Source: Lachnospiraceae bacterium (GTDB lineage Bacteria; Bacillota; Clostridia; Lachnospirales; Lachnospiraceae). From it: DNA of 64,000 nucleotides. Position 1 is the first letter of the stretch, and every line of letters starts with the position of its first letter. The notes below the pieces were generated by a model. The model was not told the origin of the DNA. It did no database searches and was given only the letters and a program-made list of their open reading frames with translations. The translations under genes and the position numbers were made by a program. Of the stretch, positions 32,702-40,986 are shown piece by piece. The DNA lies in contig JAFUAB010000002.1 of assembly GCA_017460885.1 (NCBI GenBank), positions 62,001 to 126,000 of the forward strand. Reading direction: 5' to 3'.

Positions 32702-33424
32702 ATGGAAGCAATGAAAATAACGTACTGGTCTGATTATGCGTGCCCATACTGCTATATCGGGGAGGCAAGGCTGAAAAAGGCTATCAGCCAGATTCAGCAG
32801 ATGCCCGAGTACAGCGGCATGGATGTGGAGATTGAGATGAAAGCGTTCCAACTGGATCCGACAGCGGGCGATCATGCGGCGGGAGACACGCAGACGAGGT
32901 TTGCACATAAGTACGGCATATCCATGGAAGAGGCAGGGGAGACGATTGAACATATCTCCGCTATGGGGAGAGAGGAAGGGCTGGATTTTAAATATGCGAC
33001 AACTCTCTTTACCAACACGATGGATGCGCATAGGCTGACTAAGCTGGCACAGAGCAAGAATGATCCAGCTCTTTCCGAGAAGCTGGAAGAGGCACTTTAC
33101 AAAGCCTATTTCACCGACAATAAGGAACTTGCCGACAAGGGGCTGCTTCAGGATATTGGTGAGAAGTGCGGGCTTGACGCCGGAGAAGTGAAGGCTGTCC
33201 TTGATTCCGATAAGTACAGGAATGAAGTGCTTCTGGACGAGCGGGAAGCGGCAAGATATGGCATTCATGCGGTACCTTTCTTTGTTATCGGTCAGAACGG
33301 CATCTCTGGCGCGCAGAGCGTGGATGGAATGAAAGCGGCGATCATGAAGACACTGGACGAGACGGCAGGGAAAACGGTCAGTCAGGGCATGGCCTGTGGT
33401 CCTGAAGGCTGCCGCATAAGGTGA
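32702..33424 (+). CDS. FrnE/DsbA-family thiol oxidoreductase
   Basis: A thioredoxin-fold protein with the active site CPYC in 'MKITYWSDYACPYCYIGEAR'. The DsbA helical insert follows, and the cis-Pro loop is 'GIHAVPFFVIGQNGISGAQS'. This is the cytoplasmic FrnE type, without signal peptide. I chose ATG 32702, 8 nt after GGGAGG. The longer frame from 32645 encodes a repetitive MERMERME start without a ribosome site. The following MBL-fold gene lies 4 bp downstream. Control by the divergent TetR protein suggests a response to thiol or electrophile stress. Confidence 0.85.
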   Translation: MEAMKITYWSDYACPYCYIGEARLKKAISQIQQMPEYSGMDVEIEMKAFQLDPTAGDHAAGDTQTRFAHKYGISMEEAGETIEHISAMGREEGLDFKYATTLFTNTMDAHRLTKLAQSKNDPALSEKLEEALYKAYFTDNKELADKGLLQDIGEKCGLDAGEVKAVLDSDKYRNEVLLDEREAARYGIHAVPFFVIGQNGISGAQSVDGMKAAIMKTLDETAGKTVSQGMACGPEGCRIR

Positions 33425-33428
33425 AGCC

Positions 33429-34055
33429 ATGGTAGCTGAGGTTGCGGTAAAGGGATATTTCGAGGAGAACTGCTTTTTCTATATTGACGATAAGACACAG
33501 CATGGATTCCTGATCGATCCCGGAGCGGAGGCGGACAGGCTTCTTTCCATCATCCAAGGGAGAGGCTGGATGATTGAGAAGATCCTGCTGACGCATGGGC
33601 ATTTTGATCACATGGGCGCGGTGGATGGGGTAACAGCGGCTCTTGGCATTCCTGTCCTTGCCCACAGGCGCTCCGATGAATACCTGCTTGATGCGAGGAA
33701 AAACCTGTCAGCGCTTTGCGGACCAGCGATAATTGTGGAGGGTGTCCAGTATATGGATGACGGGGATGAGATATGTCTGGAAGCAGATCCTGAGTTTCGG
33801 CTTAAAGTGATATATGTCCCCGGCCATACAACGGATTCCGTGATGTTTTATTCCAAGGCGGATGGCGTGGCGTTTGTCGGCGATACGATCTTCAGAGGAA
33901 GCATCGGGAATTACCAGTATCCGGGCGGGAATAAGAAAGACCTGCAGGAGAGTATTATTAAGCGGATATTCACGCTTCCGGATGATACAGTGCTGTGTTC
34001 CGGGCATTCAGGACAGACATCGGTAGGCGAGGAGAGGAGAAGATATAGGTATTAA
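33429..34055 (+). CDS. MBL-fold hydrolase (glyoxalase II/YcbL-like)
   Basis: A compact 208-residue metallo-beta-lactamase-fold protein with the metal motif THGHFDHMGA and later His/Asp ligands in 'VIYVPGHTTDSVMFYS' and 'AFVGDTIFRGSIGNYQYPGG', ending with LCSGHSGQTS. This matches the short YcbL/glyoxalase-II type that hydrolyses thioesters. It follows the FrnE-like gene by 4 bp in the TetR-controlled operon, and a strong terminator follows. A joint role in thiol detoxification is inferred. Confidence 0.87.
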   Translation: MVAEVAVKGYFEENCFFYIDDKTQHGFLIDPGAEADRLLSIIQGRGWMIEKILLTHGHFDHMGAVDGVTAALGIPVLAHRRSDEYLLDARKNLSALCGPAIIVEGVQYMDDGDEICLEADPEFRLKVIYVPGHTTDSVMFYSKADGVAFVGDTIFRGSIGNYQYPGGNKKDLQESIIKRIFTLPDDTVLCSGHSGQTSVGEERRRYRY

Positions 34056-34060
34056 GAAAG

Positions 34061-34099
34061 GACCTGGCAGTGGCGATGAGCTGCTTCCGGGTCTTTTTT
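34061..34099 (+). terminator. terminator of the frnE-MBL operon
   Basis: GACCTGG (34061-34067) pairs with CCGGGTC (34087-34093) with one G-U pair. Six Ts follow at 34094-34099. Confidence 0.8.
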
Positions 34100-34138
34100 G
34101 CCTTTCCGGCGCTTCCCCGGCTCCGCTCCCGGTGAACA

Positions 34139-34180
34139 GGCCGTCATCTGTGGATTTTTCGCCGGTGACGGTCTTTTTTT
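34139..34180 (+). terminator. second terminator hairpin
   Basis: GGCCGTCA (34139-34146) pairs with TGACGGTC (34166-34173), and seven Ts follow. It insulates the island genes to the right from the operon on the left. Confidence 0.7.
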
Positions 34181-34295
34181 GTGCCATTTGGTTAGCAAAG
34201 GCTAACGAAACTTCTTGTACTTATCCACCAGAAATCCGGTCGCAGCCGAGCCACATCTTTGTGCAGTTTATGCCGCAGAATTACAACATTTCCGC

Positions 34296-34323
34296 TTGCT
34301 AAAACCCTTGAAAAGAGTGATAT
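34296..34323 (+). promoter_or_regulatory. shared island promoter, copy 1 (most divergent)
   Basis: TTGCTA (34296-34301) and TGATAT (34318-34323) are 16 bp apart. The CCGAAAGGCAG and CACAGC-AAGCAC-AGGAGG context further down matches the copies at 53449, 54227 and 55513. It precedes the small gene at 34378. The upstream hairpin seen at the other three is less clear here. Confidence 0.55.
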
Positions 34324-34377
34324 ATGTGTATGCCGAAAGGCAGAAAACCACAGCGATAAGCACAGGAGGAGCGGAAG

Positions 34378-34797
34378 ATGAGCAGAGACCACAGGCATTG
34401 GAGCAATGAGGACTTAAGAAGCTGGATGATAAGCACTGACTTCCCGGATTATGAAGACTGCGGGCACTTCAGCACCATGATCTACAACGGAGCTTTCACC
34501 ACACTGACCTTCATCAAGAAGAAGGAAGGCACGCCGGGAACCGAAGAGGACAGACCTTCCTACGCGGTGGTTTCAAGCATCAGGAAGCACTTCATGGACA
34601 GGCTTTCCGGTAACTACTTCGCGCACGAGGCACAGATGGTCAAGACCCTCACGAAAGAGGAAGGAAACCTGCTCTGGAAGGCAATCAAGAGCACCGAGTG
34701 GACGAGCAAGAACCACACCTACTGCTACGATTTAGGGAGGGCATTGGATCGCTTGCCGAGCAACAGCACCTTGAAGAACAAGTTCGTAGGGGCTTAA
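34378..34797 (+). CDS. hypothetical island protein
   Basis: A 139-residue soluble protein ('HRHWSNEDLRSWMISTDFPD', 'DRLSGNYFAHEAQMVKTLTK', 'SKNHTYCYDLGRALDRLPSN'). Tryptophan- and charge-rich, no motif that I recognise. ATG 34378 follows CACAGGAGGAGCGGAAG. It is expressed from a promoter of the same design as three other groups of small genes between 53.4 and 56 kb, which places it in the same phage-derived regulon. Confidence 0.65.
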   Translation: MSRDHRHWSNEDLRSWMISTDFPDYEDCGHFSTMIYNGAFTTLTFIKKKEGTPGTEEDRPSYAVVSSIRKHFMDRLSGNYFAHEAQMVKTLTKEEGNLLWKAIKSTEWTSKNHTYCYDLGRALDRLPSNSTLKNKFVGA

Positions 34798-34866
34798 AAA
34801 GCCCTCACAAGCCCTCAGAGGGGAAGCAGGAAGCATGACTGTGAGAGACAAAAGGAACTTTAAATT

Positions 34867-35097
34867 ATGAAGAAGATATTTGACAGAAAAATTGCATCTG
34901 AAAGGATCAGGATTGGGATAGGAGATGATGATGCGCACACGGTGGCAGAAAAAACAGGGATTAGTGAAGCTGAGGTCAAGCGGATATTAAATGGCACGGA
35001 TGAGATGGCTTATTCAGAGCCCCTGATAGCCATTGCCAGAACTTATGGTGTCTCGATGGACTGGATTCTGGGGCTGACAGATGAGATGAGACGATAG
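34867..35097 (+). CDS. small XRE-like HTH protein
   Basis: A 76-residue protein with an HTH resembling the XRE type ('DAHTVAEKTGISEAEVKRIL', 'NGTDEMAYSEPLIAIARTYG', VSMDWILGLTDEMRR). The ending is the canonical 'yg.s.DwlLG.td' of XRE proteins. The basic N-terminus is short. The ribosome site AAAGGAAC is fair. It may be a regulator of the island; its own target is unknown. Confidence 0.7.
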   Translation: MKKIFDRKIASERIRIGIGDDDAHTVAEKTGISEAEVKRILNGTDEMAYSEPLIAIARTYGVSMDWILGLTDEMRR

Positions 35098-35136
35098 ATT
35101 TTGCCAATTCTGTTCCCGAAGAAGTGTGGAAAGCTG

Positions 35137-35922
35137 TCAGGGGGTTGCGGTAATCTTTCCACCCTTATATTCATACACAGTCTTTGTGAGCGTTCCTTCA
35201 TGATTTAACATATTCCTTGCCTGCTCCACACTCAGGCCATTAGTGAGGAGAATTAGCCTGTCATTTAGAGCGATGATCAGATATCCGTCACCCAGATATT
35301 CCACAGCCTCTTTAAGAACGCCTCCATCCAGCAATCCGGAAGAGGCATAAACATCCGCTGTCAGGAACACGCCATCTGATGTGACTACGGAGCCGGTGGT
35401 GGGATTTAAAATGGGAGTGTTTGCCTTGGCTAAAGGGAGCAGATCGTCAACGGTACAATTTAAAACTGCAAGCGAGTCTGCTGTGATAGGAGATATGACA
35501 CATCCATTGACGAGTTCGAAGATGCCGGAGGCGAATAGTTCTCCGGAGAGTTCGGTAAGGGTGGTGGCTGATTCGTTTTCTGAGGAGTGGGTATCCGCTA
35601 CCTTTCCTTCTACAGAATTTATCGCATCTTCCACAGAGTTCACCGCATCCGCAGAGTTCGCAGAGTCTTTCACGTCCTCCGCAGTGCAGTCCGCGTCCTC
35701 CTCAGAGCAGCCATCTGGAGGATTTGTGGGAGACAAGTCCTTCTCCACCCTTCCTTTGCCGATAAGCATATAAAACGTGATCGCCATATCAAAAAAGGGG
35801 ATTGACGGCAGATCCGTATCTCCCGGACTCAAGCGGTAACAGATGAGATTTTTGAAATCATCTAAGGTGTAAGGGGAGGTCACATTTTTCTCCTTGCATC
35901 TCTGCATCTCACATAGCGGCAC
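35137..35922 (-). CDS. DUF5688-like protein
   Basis: A 261-residue cytoplasmic protein with a short N-terminal domain ('SPYTLDDFKNLICYRLSPGD') and an acidic, Ser/Glu-rich linker (residues 68-125). The C-terminal domain ('GVLKEAVEYLGDGYLIIALN', 'LLTNGLSVEQARNMLNHEGT', LTKTVYEYKGG) resembles the C-terminal half of DUF5688 proteins common in Lachnospiraceae islands. The start could be the first Met or MQRCKEKN five codons later. It is the last gene of the leftward island operon. No function is known. Confidence 0.55.
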   Translation of the reverse strand: MPLCEMQRCKEKNVTSPYTLDDFKNLICYRLSPGDTDLPSIPFFDMAITFYMLIGKGRVEKDLSPTNPPDGCSEEDADCTAEDVKDSANSADAVNSVEDAINSVEGKVADTHSSENESATTLTELSGELFASGIFELVNGCVISPITADSLAVLNCTVDDLLPLAKANTPILNPTTGSVVTSDGVFLTADVYASSGLLDGGVLKEAVEYLGDGYLIIALNDRLILLTNGLSVEQARNMLNHEGTLTKTVYEYKGGKITATP

Positions 35923-35984
35923 AGTCTAAAGTCGGTAGCATTTCTGTGTGTATCAAAACATATCAGTGCCGGCATCGACAGTTT

Positions 35985-36245
35985 TCACTCGCTCAGTATA
36001 TCATCCATCTCTTCAAGCTCCTGATCGGTCATGGCGGTGATATCTGATCTGCTCATACCGTGTGGGAGATGAGCGAGGTAGTATTCACGGAGCGACTTGA
36101 TATGCTCGGCGTAGGTGAGTTCGTTCCCGTCCTCGTCCACATCGCTTATGATGGCGATCCTGCCTTCGGTCTTACAGAAGGGGCAGGCATCTGGAGCGGA
36201 CTCTGCATCAAAAGACCTCTCACATTTCAAGCACTGATAGTACAT
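35985..36245 (-). CDS. small zinc-ribbon (rubredoxin-like) protein
   Basis: An 86-residue protein that opens with a zinc ribbon, 'MYYQCLKCERSFDAESAPDA' followed by CPFCKTEGRI, then a helical segment. The start at 36245 is supported by AAGGAGATACCC. The longer frame to 36329 overlaps the next gene and lacks a ribosome site. It lies in a leftward run of small island genes. Zinc binding is likely; the partner is unknown. Confidence 0.7.
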   Translation of the reverse strand: MYYQCLKCERSFDAESAPDACPFCKTEGRIAIISDVDEDGNELTYAEHIKSLREYYLAHLPHGMSRSDITAMTDQELEEMDDILSE

Positions 36246-36255
36246 GGGTATCTCC

Positions 36256-36819
36256 TTATTTCTTTGCTGCCGTCTTGCTTTTTGCAGCGGATATTTCCTT
36301 CCCGCAGTAGTAGCAGTAAATCTTATCACAACCCTTCCGGCTGGTTCTGAACGATTCCCCGCAGGATTTGCATTCGAATAATTCAGCGTCCGCGCTCATT
36401 TCCCAAGGATTCTCGCCCTCGTCGTCAGTGTCATCCTCGGCTTCTTCATCCACAAGTTCTACTCCATCAGATTCCGGCCACCAGCCATCGTCATCATAGT
36501 CTTCATCTTCATCGTCATCCCATTCATCCTCGTACTCGTCCTCATCATCCCAGCTGTGGGATTTCTTGCGTTCAAAATCAAATTTCCCGCGCTCGTCGTC
36601 ATATGGGCTGAATCCGGTACCTTGTACTCCGCAGTATGGGCAGTAGGTATAGGTCTCAATCCCCATAGCTCCCATGAAGGTGCCTTCCTCTCTGGTGAAG
36701 TTGTCGCTGTAGCACTCAATCTTAAGCCTGCGCTCACACTTGTGACAAGAGGAGAGGTGTACTGACGGGTTCTCCTTGCTGACAATGTATTCTTCTGAGT
36801 TATCTGATTTTTTGCTCAT
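36256..36819 (-). CDS. acidic protein with two zinc-binding modules
   Basis: A 187-residue protein with an N-terminal CHKC...CPYC cluster (about residues 25-63). An extremely acidic middle follows (EDEYEDEWDDDEDEDYDDDG), then a C-terminal CKSC...CYYC cluster (about 149-172) and an Ala/Lys tail. The acidic block could mimic nucleic acid, a feature of anti-restriction proteins, but no family match supports that. It belongs to the leftward operon with the zinc-ribbon and coiled small proteins. Confidence 0.65.
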   Translation of the reverse strand: MSKKSDNSEEYIVSKENPSVHLSSCHKCERRLKIECYSDNFTREEGTFMGAMGIETYTYCPYCGVQGTGFSPYDDERGKFDFERKKSHSWDDEDEYEDEWDDDEDEDYDDDGWWPESDGVELVDEEAEDDTDDEGENPWEMSADAELFECKSCGESFRTSRKGCDKIYCYYCGKEISAAKSKTAAKK

Positions 36820-36830
36820 TCCTGTTTACC

Positions 36831-37055
36831 TCATTCCTCATTAAAATCTTCAATCCCATAATTAATGGCGTCCGATGATGTGGATGTCTCAAAATCTGCA
36901 TCGGACAGATCCGAGAGGGCGTGTTTCAGTTCAGTTATCGCATTCCTGATATAACGGTTTGCCTTCTCATTTTTGCCGTTTGCGGCAATATTCTCAAGCA
37001 GATCGGCATCGAATTCCAATTCGCCGATGATGCTGGTCAGTTCGTCATACTTCAT
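36831..37055 (-). CDS. small acidic helical protein
   Basis: A 74-residue protein made of helices ('DELTSIIGELEFDADLLENI', 'AITELKHALSDLSDADFETS') with an acidic end. The ATG overlaps the stop of the preceding gene (ATGA), so it is translationally coupled. I do not recognise the family. Confidence 0.6.
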   Translation of the reverse strand: MKYDELTSIIGELEFDADLLENIAANGKNEKANRYIRNAITELKHALSDLSDADFETSTSSDAINYGIEDFNEE

Positions 37056-37465
37056 CTGTGTAAATCCTCTATCAGTTCTTTTGCGATTTTATACGCTTCA
37101 TCAAGCTTATCGGCAAGCTTCACCACACGCTGATGCAGGTCATCAAGGCCGGTGAACGTAAACGCCTGTCCCATGCCAAATTCCGGCCATTCCTCATAAA
37201 ACTCATAAGCGGGTTGGAAGCGGGAGCGAAGCTCTCGTAGCGTTTTCTGCTGTCTTCGCTTGCCACCATCAATAAGTCCCACATAGTCGTGGATATACAG
37301 GCTACCGGGAACATTGGTATGCCAGCCGTCTATAAGGTCTATATATCCCCAGCCGATTGCAGGACGCTCATAGCGAACGGAGAAGCCCTGACGGTCATAA
37401 AAAGTGATACCCAAGGCTTTAAGGTAATCGGCGTAGGATTTAAGGATCTCGGATTCTCTTTTCAT
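37052..37465 (-). CDS. hypothetical protein coupled to the double-HTH gene
   Basis: A 137-residue protein with a mixed fold ('ESEILKSYADYLKALGITFY', 'GYIDLIDGWHTNVPGSLYIH', 'LHQRVVKLADKLDEAYKIAK'). I chose ATG 37465 because it overlaps the stop of the HTH gene upstream (ATGA). The longer frame only extends into that gene. It may be the effector partner of the HTH protein, as the gene order resembles regulator-effector pairs. No motif identifies it. Confidence 0.6.
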   Translation of the reverse strand: MKRESEILKSYADYLKALGITFYDRQGFSVRYERPAIGWGYIDLIDGWHTNVPGSLYIHDYVGLIDGGKRRQQKTLRELRSRFQPAYEFYEEWPEFGMGQAFTFTGLDDLHQRVVKLADKLDEAYKIAKELIEDLHR

Positions 37466-37887
37466 TTCCTTGGATGCCCCTTCCCAAACAGGATCCATTC
37501 GGCAGAGAAGCCGTAGAGAGCCTGCATCTTCATGGCCACAGGTTGTGAGATTTCCTGGTCGCCTCTTTCCAACATTCCCAGATACTGTGCGCTGATGCCG
37601 AGCTTTTCTGCCATATCTTTCTGTTTTAATCCCAGTTCATCCCTCGCCTGACGTAGTCTGCTTTTCTCACCCTTCGGGGCGATTCCGTACATCAGCCATC
37701 TGGCATCGATTCCGTATAAATCACGCATCTTCACGGCAATGGGCTCTGATATGGGCTGCCGTTCCGTTTCGATCAGGCTGAGATAAGCAGGACTCAGTTC
37801 CAGGGCTTTTGCCAGATCCTTCTGACTGATGCCGATTCTTTTTCGTGCTTCTTTGAGCCTTGCTCCGCCACCGTACTTTGAAATCAT
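37462..37887 (-). CDS. tandem double-XRE protein
   Basis: A 141-residue protein with two XRE domains in a row: 'RLKEARKRIGISQKDLAKAL' with 'LSPAYLSLIETERQPISEPI', and 'RLRQARDELGLKQKDMAEKL' with 'GISAQYLGMLERGDQEISQP'. Both halves end in a similar 'MrdLYGidArWlmyG' type sequence, so the gene arose by internal duplication. One chain could bind a full dyad like a covalent dimer. It is the first gene of a coupled trio running leftward. Confidence 0.85.
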   Translation of the reverse strand: MISKYGGGARLKEARKRIGISQKDLAKALELSPAYLSLIETERQPISEPIAVKMRDLYGIDARWLMYGIAPKGEKSRLRQARDELGLKQKDMAEKLGISAQYLGMLERGDQEISQPVAMKMQALYGFSAEWILFGKGHPRK

Positions 37888-37905
37888 AACACCTCCAGTG
37901 CTGAT

Positions 37906-38334
37906 TTACGCATTCTGTTTCCCCGTGACCTTTTCTATGTACTTCCTGGCCACTTCATCGGCGGTTCCATGGATCATCTCCATCATCTGGTAGTTGAATT
38001 TCAGGTAGGTCAGTTCCTTTGGATCGGTGTCAAGCAGCTTGGCGGCATCTTCCTCTGGCATTTTCAGCTTCTCAGACAGCAGAAGTATATGCTTGTACCT
38101 CTGGTGGTCGAGGCTGTGTTCCGTGACCGAGTTATAAAACTCTTCTTCTTCATCGGATACGTGCCTGACATCCATCATTTTCTCGCCAATGTCGAGGATC
38201 TCCGTGGCCTTTTCCCGCAGGATCTCGTCATCACTTTCGAGGATCGTATTTATCAGATCCGATGTGTCCGGTTTCAGATCATCAATCATCTGGGCAAGCT
38301 CGTCCATGTTATTCAGAATATCTATAGCATTCAT
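37906..38334 (-). CDS. acidic helical protein of unknown function
   Basis: A 142-residue, strongly helical and acidic protein ('DILNNMDELAQMIDDLKPDT', 'HILLLSEKLKMPEEDAAKLL', 'GTADEVARKYIEKVTGKQ'). The start follows AAAGGAGAATGA. It lies between the SRAP gene and the double-HTH gene in the leftward island operon. No family is recognised. Confidence 0.6.
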   Translation of the reverse strand: MNAIDILNNMDELAQMIDDLKPDTSDLINTILESDDEILREKATEILDIGEKMMDVRHVSDEEEEFYNSVTEHSLDHQRYKHILLLSEKLKMPEEDAAKLLDTDPKELTYLKFNYQMMEMIHGTADEVARKYIEKVTGKQNA

Positions 38335-38377
38335 TTCATTCTCCTTTGTTGCGGTTGCCTGAAATATCTTACCGTAT

Positions 38378-39007
38378 TCACGCCTTTTCCGCTACCATTT
38401 CTGTCAAGGCGGCACTGATTATATCCTCAGCCTTGATCTCCGGGTTGATCCAATCGGCTATCGCCTCCTCTGGCATGACCACAGGCATCCTGTCGTGGAT
38501 CTTTTTGAGTTCCTCGCTAGGCTCTCTGGTCAGGACAGTGAACACAGGATAGGTAAGGCCTCGGTATTCCTGTAGCTGATAGAGCCCTGCAAGATAGGTG
38601 ATGGTGCTGTTTCTGGGCTGGATTGCATACTTATCGCCCGTTTTCGTCTTTCCATCCGGGCGTTTGAAATGCTCCCACTCAAAATAGTAAGACGCAGGGA
38701 TAATGCAGCGGCGTGTGAGCCAGGAATCCTTAAAAGAGCTTTTATCCTTCGCCGTCTCAACTCTTGCATTCACGACCGGGCGATCTAGCCCTTTCACATC
38801 GAATCCCCAGACCATCGGGAATACGGTCTGCTTCTTGTTCTGGCTGGTGGCGATCACCGGCACCATGTCCGTTGGGAATATCTCGCCCTCCGTCTTGAGG
38901 GGCTTCCCGAGGGTGATGACCATCTTCTTTCCGAGTACGCTGTTTCTAGCTTCATCCACATAGGGCTTAAGCTCCGGCGACATTTCTATGTAATATCTGC
39001 AGCACAT
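38378..39007 (-). CDS. SRAP/HMCES-family abasic-site protein (YedK-like)
   Basis: SRAP proteins crosslink their N-terminal Cys to abasic sites in single-stranded DNA and protect replication forks. The protein begins MCCRYYIE (MCGRY equivalent, Cys2 after Met removal). It contains 'GFDVKGLDRPVVNARVETAK', 'RCIIPASYYFEWEHFKRPDG' and the catalytic His in KIHDRMPVVMPEEAI. Length 209 aa is normal. Upstream lie YolD-like and Y-family polymerase genes, which gives a lesion-tolerance block carried on the island. Confidence 0.9.
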   Translation of the reverse strand: MCCRYYIEMSPELKPYVDEARNSVLGKKMVITLGKPLKTEGEIFPTDMVPVIATSQNKKQTVFPMVWGFDVKGLDRPVVNARVETAKDKSSFKDSWLTRRCIIPASYYFEWEHFKRPDGKTKTGDKYAIQPRNSTITYLAGLYQLQEYRGLTYPVFTVLTREPSEELKKIHDRMPVVMPEEAIADWINPEIKAEDIISAALTEMVAEKA

Positions 39008-39031
39008 CTTATATTCCTCATTCTGGCGATC

Positions 39032-39529
39032 CTACGGCACATCATCAAACATCTCGAACACAGGACTCTCAACCGAGAGCAGGTCAGCCATATCGATCAG
39101 TTCCTCATTGATCCTGATCGTGTGCGTAAGAACAGCGTCCACGCTCCACACCTGTCCGCTCAGTTTCCTTATCTTCCCCAGTTCCTCACAGTCTTGCCCG
39201 CCGTCCACGCCCTCAAAATACTTCACGGTCGCCATGACCTGGTTCTTCCGGGCTTCTTTCCCGTTCCGTGTCAACCTTGCGAGAATTCCCAGCCTCCGAT
39301 CCAGTTCCTCCTTCTCAAACTCGCCAAGATCCGGCTTGCACACGAACAGCTCCTCCTGCGCTTCGATAGCCTCGTCAAAGCCCTTCAGCGCGTCGAACGG
39401 GGCGTAGATCTTAGCCCATCGGCTTGCGGGCATCGGCGGGTGCTTGATCCTGAAGCTGTCCCAGCCATAATGCCGAGGCATTCCCTTCTCGTACACGCTC
39501 TTGTATTTAAATCCGGATGGCATCACCAT
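39032..39529 (-). CDS. YolD-like protein
   Basis: The middle 'ASRWAKIYAPFDALKGFDEA' is the YolD signature ('RakifaPFaALkG.eEai'). The C-terminal strands ('KIRKLSGQVWSVD...THTIRINEELIDMADLL') match the YolD beta domain. YolD genes are regularly paired with Y-family polymerase genes in Firmicutes, as here, and are thought to modulate the polymerase. The ribosome site before ATG 39529 includes GAAGGGGAAGGAG. Confidence 0.8.
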   Translation of the reverse strand: MVMPSGFKYKSVYEKGMPRHYGWDSFRIKHPPMPASRWAKIYAPFDALKGFDEAIEAQEELFVCKPDLGEFEKEELDRRLGILARLTRNGKEARKNQVMATVKYFEGVDGGQDCEELGKIRKLSGQVWSVDAVLTHTIRINEELIDMADLLSVESPVFEMFDDVP

Positions 39530-39576
39530 TTCCGCTCCTTCCCCTCGTCAGAGCAGTGGGAGAGGAATGGTGATTT

Positions 39577-40974
39577 TCAGGCTTTGTGACCGCCTATCTG
39601 CATGTTCCTTTCCATCTGCGTCGCTCCTTCGAGCAGGTTCTTTCCCTTGAAAATTGAATTAGCGCCGTATCTGCGCCTCAGTTCAATAATCGCCGACTGC
39701 AAATGCCGCTCCTTTTCCAGCGCGTCATAGTCGATGAAGAGGCTCATCTGGTACGAGCCCATGTCCTCATGCACGCCTTCCGCACAGACTCCGAGCCTGC
39801 GGTATAAGAGCCGATGGTCGGTCTTTCTGTCGAACGAATCCAGTATCAGTGGAGCAACGGTTGACTCGCTGTTCGTGTCCATCGGCATCCTGACAGTCCC
39901 GTTATTGTGCCTTGGATGGAGCCGTCCATAAAAGTCCACAGAAACGGGCCCGTCATAATTCGGAAGTTCCTCCAGAGACTTGTAATCGTAGCTCACCCAC
40001 CATGTGAACTTGGGGGAGGTGAGGTTCTTTGCGAACATGTCCCCGCACAGGGAATCTATCATTTCCGATAATACGTTCCTCGCCTCTGCGTATTTGTACG
40101 GCCTCGGAAGCACCTGGCCGTTTGACAGGCTGTGTGAGTCCGAGTGGTAGTTCTTGATGTCCTCCATCGTCACCGGATCCTGTCCCCAGACATGGGACAG
40201 CATGATCTCCCCGTCTATTCCGAAAGTCCTATAGAACCATTCCTCGTCCCATTGGGAACGTTCGGCGGCCTCGCCCAAAGTCCGTATGTTTGCCCTTTCC
40301 ATCCTCCTCGCCTTTCCGGGACCGATCATCCAGAAATCGGTGAGAGGGCGGTGGTCCCACAGCCTGTAGCAGTACGATTCTTCGTCCAGTTCCGCGATAC
40401 GGACTCCGTCGGAATCGGGCTGTGCTTTCTTTGCCACTATGTCCATCGCCACCTTCGCAAGGTAGATGTTCGTGCCTATGCCCACGGTGGCTGTGATTCC
40501 TGTGGTCTTCAGGACGTCCCGAATTATGGTCATCGCCATCAGATGTGACGGGGACACGCCCTGTTTCAGGGCTTCCGCCTCGTAATGGCCAAGGTAAGGC
40601 GTGGCATCGATAAATGATTCATCAATGCTGTACACATGGACCTCCTCCGGGGCTGCGTATTTCAGGATGATAGAGTAAATCTGCGCCGAAACCTGCTCAT
40701 ACAGCGCCATTCTCGGGACTGCGGTTATGTATGAGACCTTAGGATGGCGCTTTTCGTAGTCGGCTATGGCTCTTTTTGCTTCAAATAATCTCGGCCTTCC
40801 GGGCACGCCGATGGCTTTCAGGCTTGGGCTCACGGCCAGGCAGATCGTCTGGTCGGAGCGGGAGTCGTCCGCAACTAATAGGTTGGTGGTCAGCGGGTCG
40901 AGTCCCCTTGCCACGCATTCCACGGAGGCATAGAATGACTTCATGTCGATAGCGATATATGATCTTGAGTCCAT
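39577..40974 (-). CDS. Y-family DNA polymerase (UmuC/UvrX-like)
   Basis: An error-prone translesion polymerase of 465 aa. The catalytic palm starts 'SYIAIDMKSFYASVECVARG', and the second acidic pair is in EVHVYSIDESFIDATPYLG. A helix-hairpin-helix follows ('FWMIGPGKARRMERANIRTL', GEAAERS), then the little-finger domain. The long insert after VADDSRSDQ is typical of the Firmicutes UvrX type. It ends 48 bp before the YolD gene. With SRAP and ImmA/IrrE nearby, expression probably follows DNA damage. Confidence 0.92.
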   Translation of the reverse strand: MDSRSYIAIDMKSFYASVECVARGLDPLTTNLLVADDSRSDQTICLAVSPSLKAIGVPGRPRLFEAKRAIADYEKRHPKVSYITAVPRMALYEQVSAQIYSIILKYAAPEEVHVYSIDESFIDATPYLGHYEAEALKQGVSPSHLMAMTIIRDVLKTTGITATVGIGTNIYLAKVAMDIVAKKAQPDSDGVRIAELDEESYCYRLWDHRPLTDFWMIGPGKARRMERANIRTLGEAAERSQWDEEWFYRTFGIDGEIMLSHVWGQDPVTMEDIKNYHSDSHSLSNGQVLPRPYKYAEARNVLSEMIDSLCGDMFAKNLTSPKFTWWVSYDYKSLEELPNYDGPVSVDFYGRLHPRHNNGTVRMPMDTNSESTVAPLILDSFDRKTDHRLLYRRLGVCAEGVHEDMGSYQMSLFIDYDALEKERHLQSAIIELRRRYGANSIFKGKNLLEGATQMERNMQIGGHKA

Positions 40975-40986
40975 TGTCCGTCTCCC

